Shown here: positions 63,362-64,000 of the stretch, piece after piece | Layout of the letters: each line of letters begins with the position of its first letter | How positions within the stretch are numbered: position 1 is the stretch's first letter | Origin: Meghimatium bilineatum | Taxonomy: Eukaryota; Mollusca; Gastropoda; Stylommatophora; Philomycidae | Direction of reading: 5' to 3' | Length of the DNA: 64,000 bases | Assembly (NCBI GenBank): GCA_034231615.1 | Contig: CM067298.1 | Span: forward strand, 26,120,528-26,184,527 | Notes under the pieces: model-generated | What the model saw: only the letters and a program-made list of their open reading frames with translations | The model's database searches: none | What the model was told of the DNA's origin: nothing | Program-made: the position numbers and the translations under genes

Positions 63362-63479
63362 CTAGAATAAAAATGAAATGAATTGTCTATTGTCTCATAC
63401 CAGGTGGATGGTGACACTGCTGGTCCACATATACTATTAAGCATAAAGGCAGGAGCTTTCAATTTAATTAAAAGGCCAG

Positions 63480-63615
63480 AATTGGAAACAAGATAAAATT
63501 AATAATGTAAATAAAATTACATTGATACAGAAAATAATTTAAATAAAATTATATTGATATAGCAAATGATGTAAATCTAATTATATTGGATATAGCAAAT
63601 AATGTAAGTGAAATT
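63480..63615. repeat. AT-rich ~37-bp tandem repeat, four diverged units
   Basis: AATGTAAATAAAATTACATT then GATA.AG.AAATAAT, four times with substitutions. It lies just upstream of SNX13 exon 1 of the window. Confidence 0.8.
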
Positions 63616-63654
63616 ACATTTATAATTATCTATCTATGAACCTTTAACCTGCCA

Positions 63655-64000
63655 GGGCCATATGGATTCAGCTTTTTATTTTCCATTGTTGCATATGCTA
63701 GATCTGAAGTATTTTAAAGTACTCACTTCCTCAAGTTTACACACAATCATCATGATGATGGTCATTGTTTCTATGTCTCTACTGTTAACCAAAACCTTCC
63801 TCTTTGGTGAAGTGCAAATTGCAACTAGGGCAACCTTCGATTGACATGGATATATTGTAATCCAATATTATATGCTCTATGTACATGTTGAAAAGTACAG
63901 GAGAAATTATGCATCCTTGCAGAATTCTCACATTTGTTTTAAAGAACTCTCCAATTGTTTTATTTGAAAAGACAGCACCACTTGTGTTTCTGTAAAGTGA
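63655..64000 (-). pseudogene. LINE RT fragment running off the window
   Basis: The minus strand reads FFKTNVRILQGCIISPVLFN then MYIEHIILDYNISMSIEG and LHFTKEE, the RT block QG..LSP.LFN.YLE.I and the degraded catalytic-box region (the YADD-type Asp pair is lost). Confidence 0.7.

Larger units (their letters stand above)
61820..62813. mobile_element. piggyBac-like non-autonomous transposon, copy 3, with nested SINE
   Basis: TTAA at 61816-61819 and 62814-62817. The left end is CCTTCACTAAAGCAC; the right end reverse-complements to CCTTTAGCACG. The right 230 bases (CACCAATATATGCAGAATTT onward) match the right ends of copies 1 and 2, while the left part is different sequence, so it is a subfamily. 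A family T1 SINE sits inside it. Confidence 0.75.

Noticed and set aside
1..64000. Bacterial or phage operon, toxin-antitoxin or defence system
   Set aside because: Introns, LINEs, SINEs and absence of dense ORFs show a eukaryotic nuclear locus; nothing in the sequence supports such a system.

Overview
This is a stretch of a large, AT-rich, intron-heavy animal genome. One protein-coding gene crosses it on the minus strand and runs off both edges. I assign the gene to sorting nexin 13 (SNX13, also called RGS-PX1). Seventeen exons can be placed between 63361 and 3500. Their splice phases chain without a break, giving 1,867 coding bases (about 622 residues). In transcript order they encode the end of the PXA domain (exons 1-5), the RGS domain (exons 6-10), an acidic and serine-rich linker (11), the PX domain (12-14) and the linker into the nexin C-terminal domain (15-17). 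The N-terminal exons lie beyond 64000 and the last C-terminal exons lie before base 1. I found no other host gene and no confident functional RNA gene.

The rest, about 97 percent, is introns filled with mobile elements and tandem repeats. (a) RNase H-bearing non-LTR retrotransposons are common. One is nearly full length (34227-38268, 13-bp target duplication, five frameshifts), and a sister 3' end of about 97 percent protein identity lies at 6090-6841. Older relatives lie at 16330-17130, 18060-18960, 20700-22145, 45820-46520, 51590-51990 and 59684-60246. (b) At least three further LINE families are seen mostly as reverse transcriptase C-termini. One of these ends in a C2H2 zinc finger. (c) There is a Penelope-like relic at 53935-55020. 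(d) Several short elements of SINE type occur, some with tRNA-like A and B boxes. (e) Non-autonomous DNA transposons include piggyBac-like TTAA elements (9840-10752, 15399-16280, 61820-62813) and a hAT element with a perfect 8-bp duplication (30730-31045). (f) Minisatellites include a 1.57-kb array of an 18-bp unit with a 540-bp higher-order repeat (47744-49315).

Layout: 1-3500 LINE fragments; 3500-20526 exons 17 to 11 with MITEs, SINEs and a GC-rich 1.2-kb insertion; 20527-38754 one 18-kb intron holding old and young LINEs and a 27-bp minisatellite; 38755-63361 exons 10 to 1 with the largest minisatellite, a long inverted repeat, zinc-finger LINEs and the Penelope relic.

The mix (RNase H LINEs, Penelope-like elements, TTAA MITEs, tRNA-derived SINEs, kilobase introns) fits an invertebrate metazoan, perhaps a lophotrochozoan such as a mollusc. 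The phylum is inference only. I see no microbial operon, CRISPR array or defence system. The most unusual features are the long inverted repeat beside exon 6, the higher-order minisatellite, and sequence modules shared between the LINE and the short elements.
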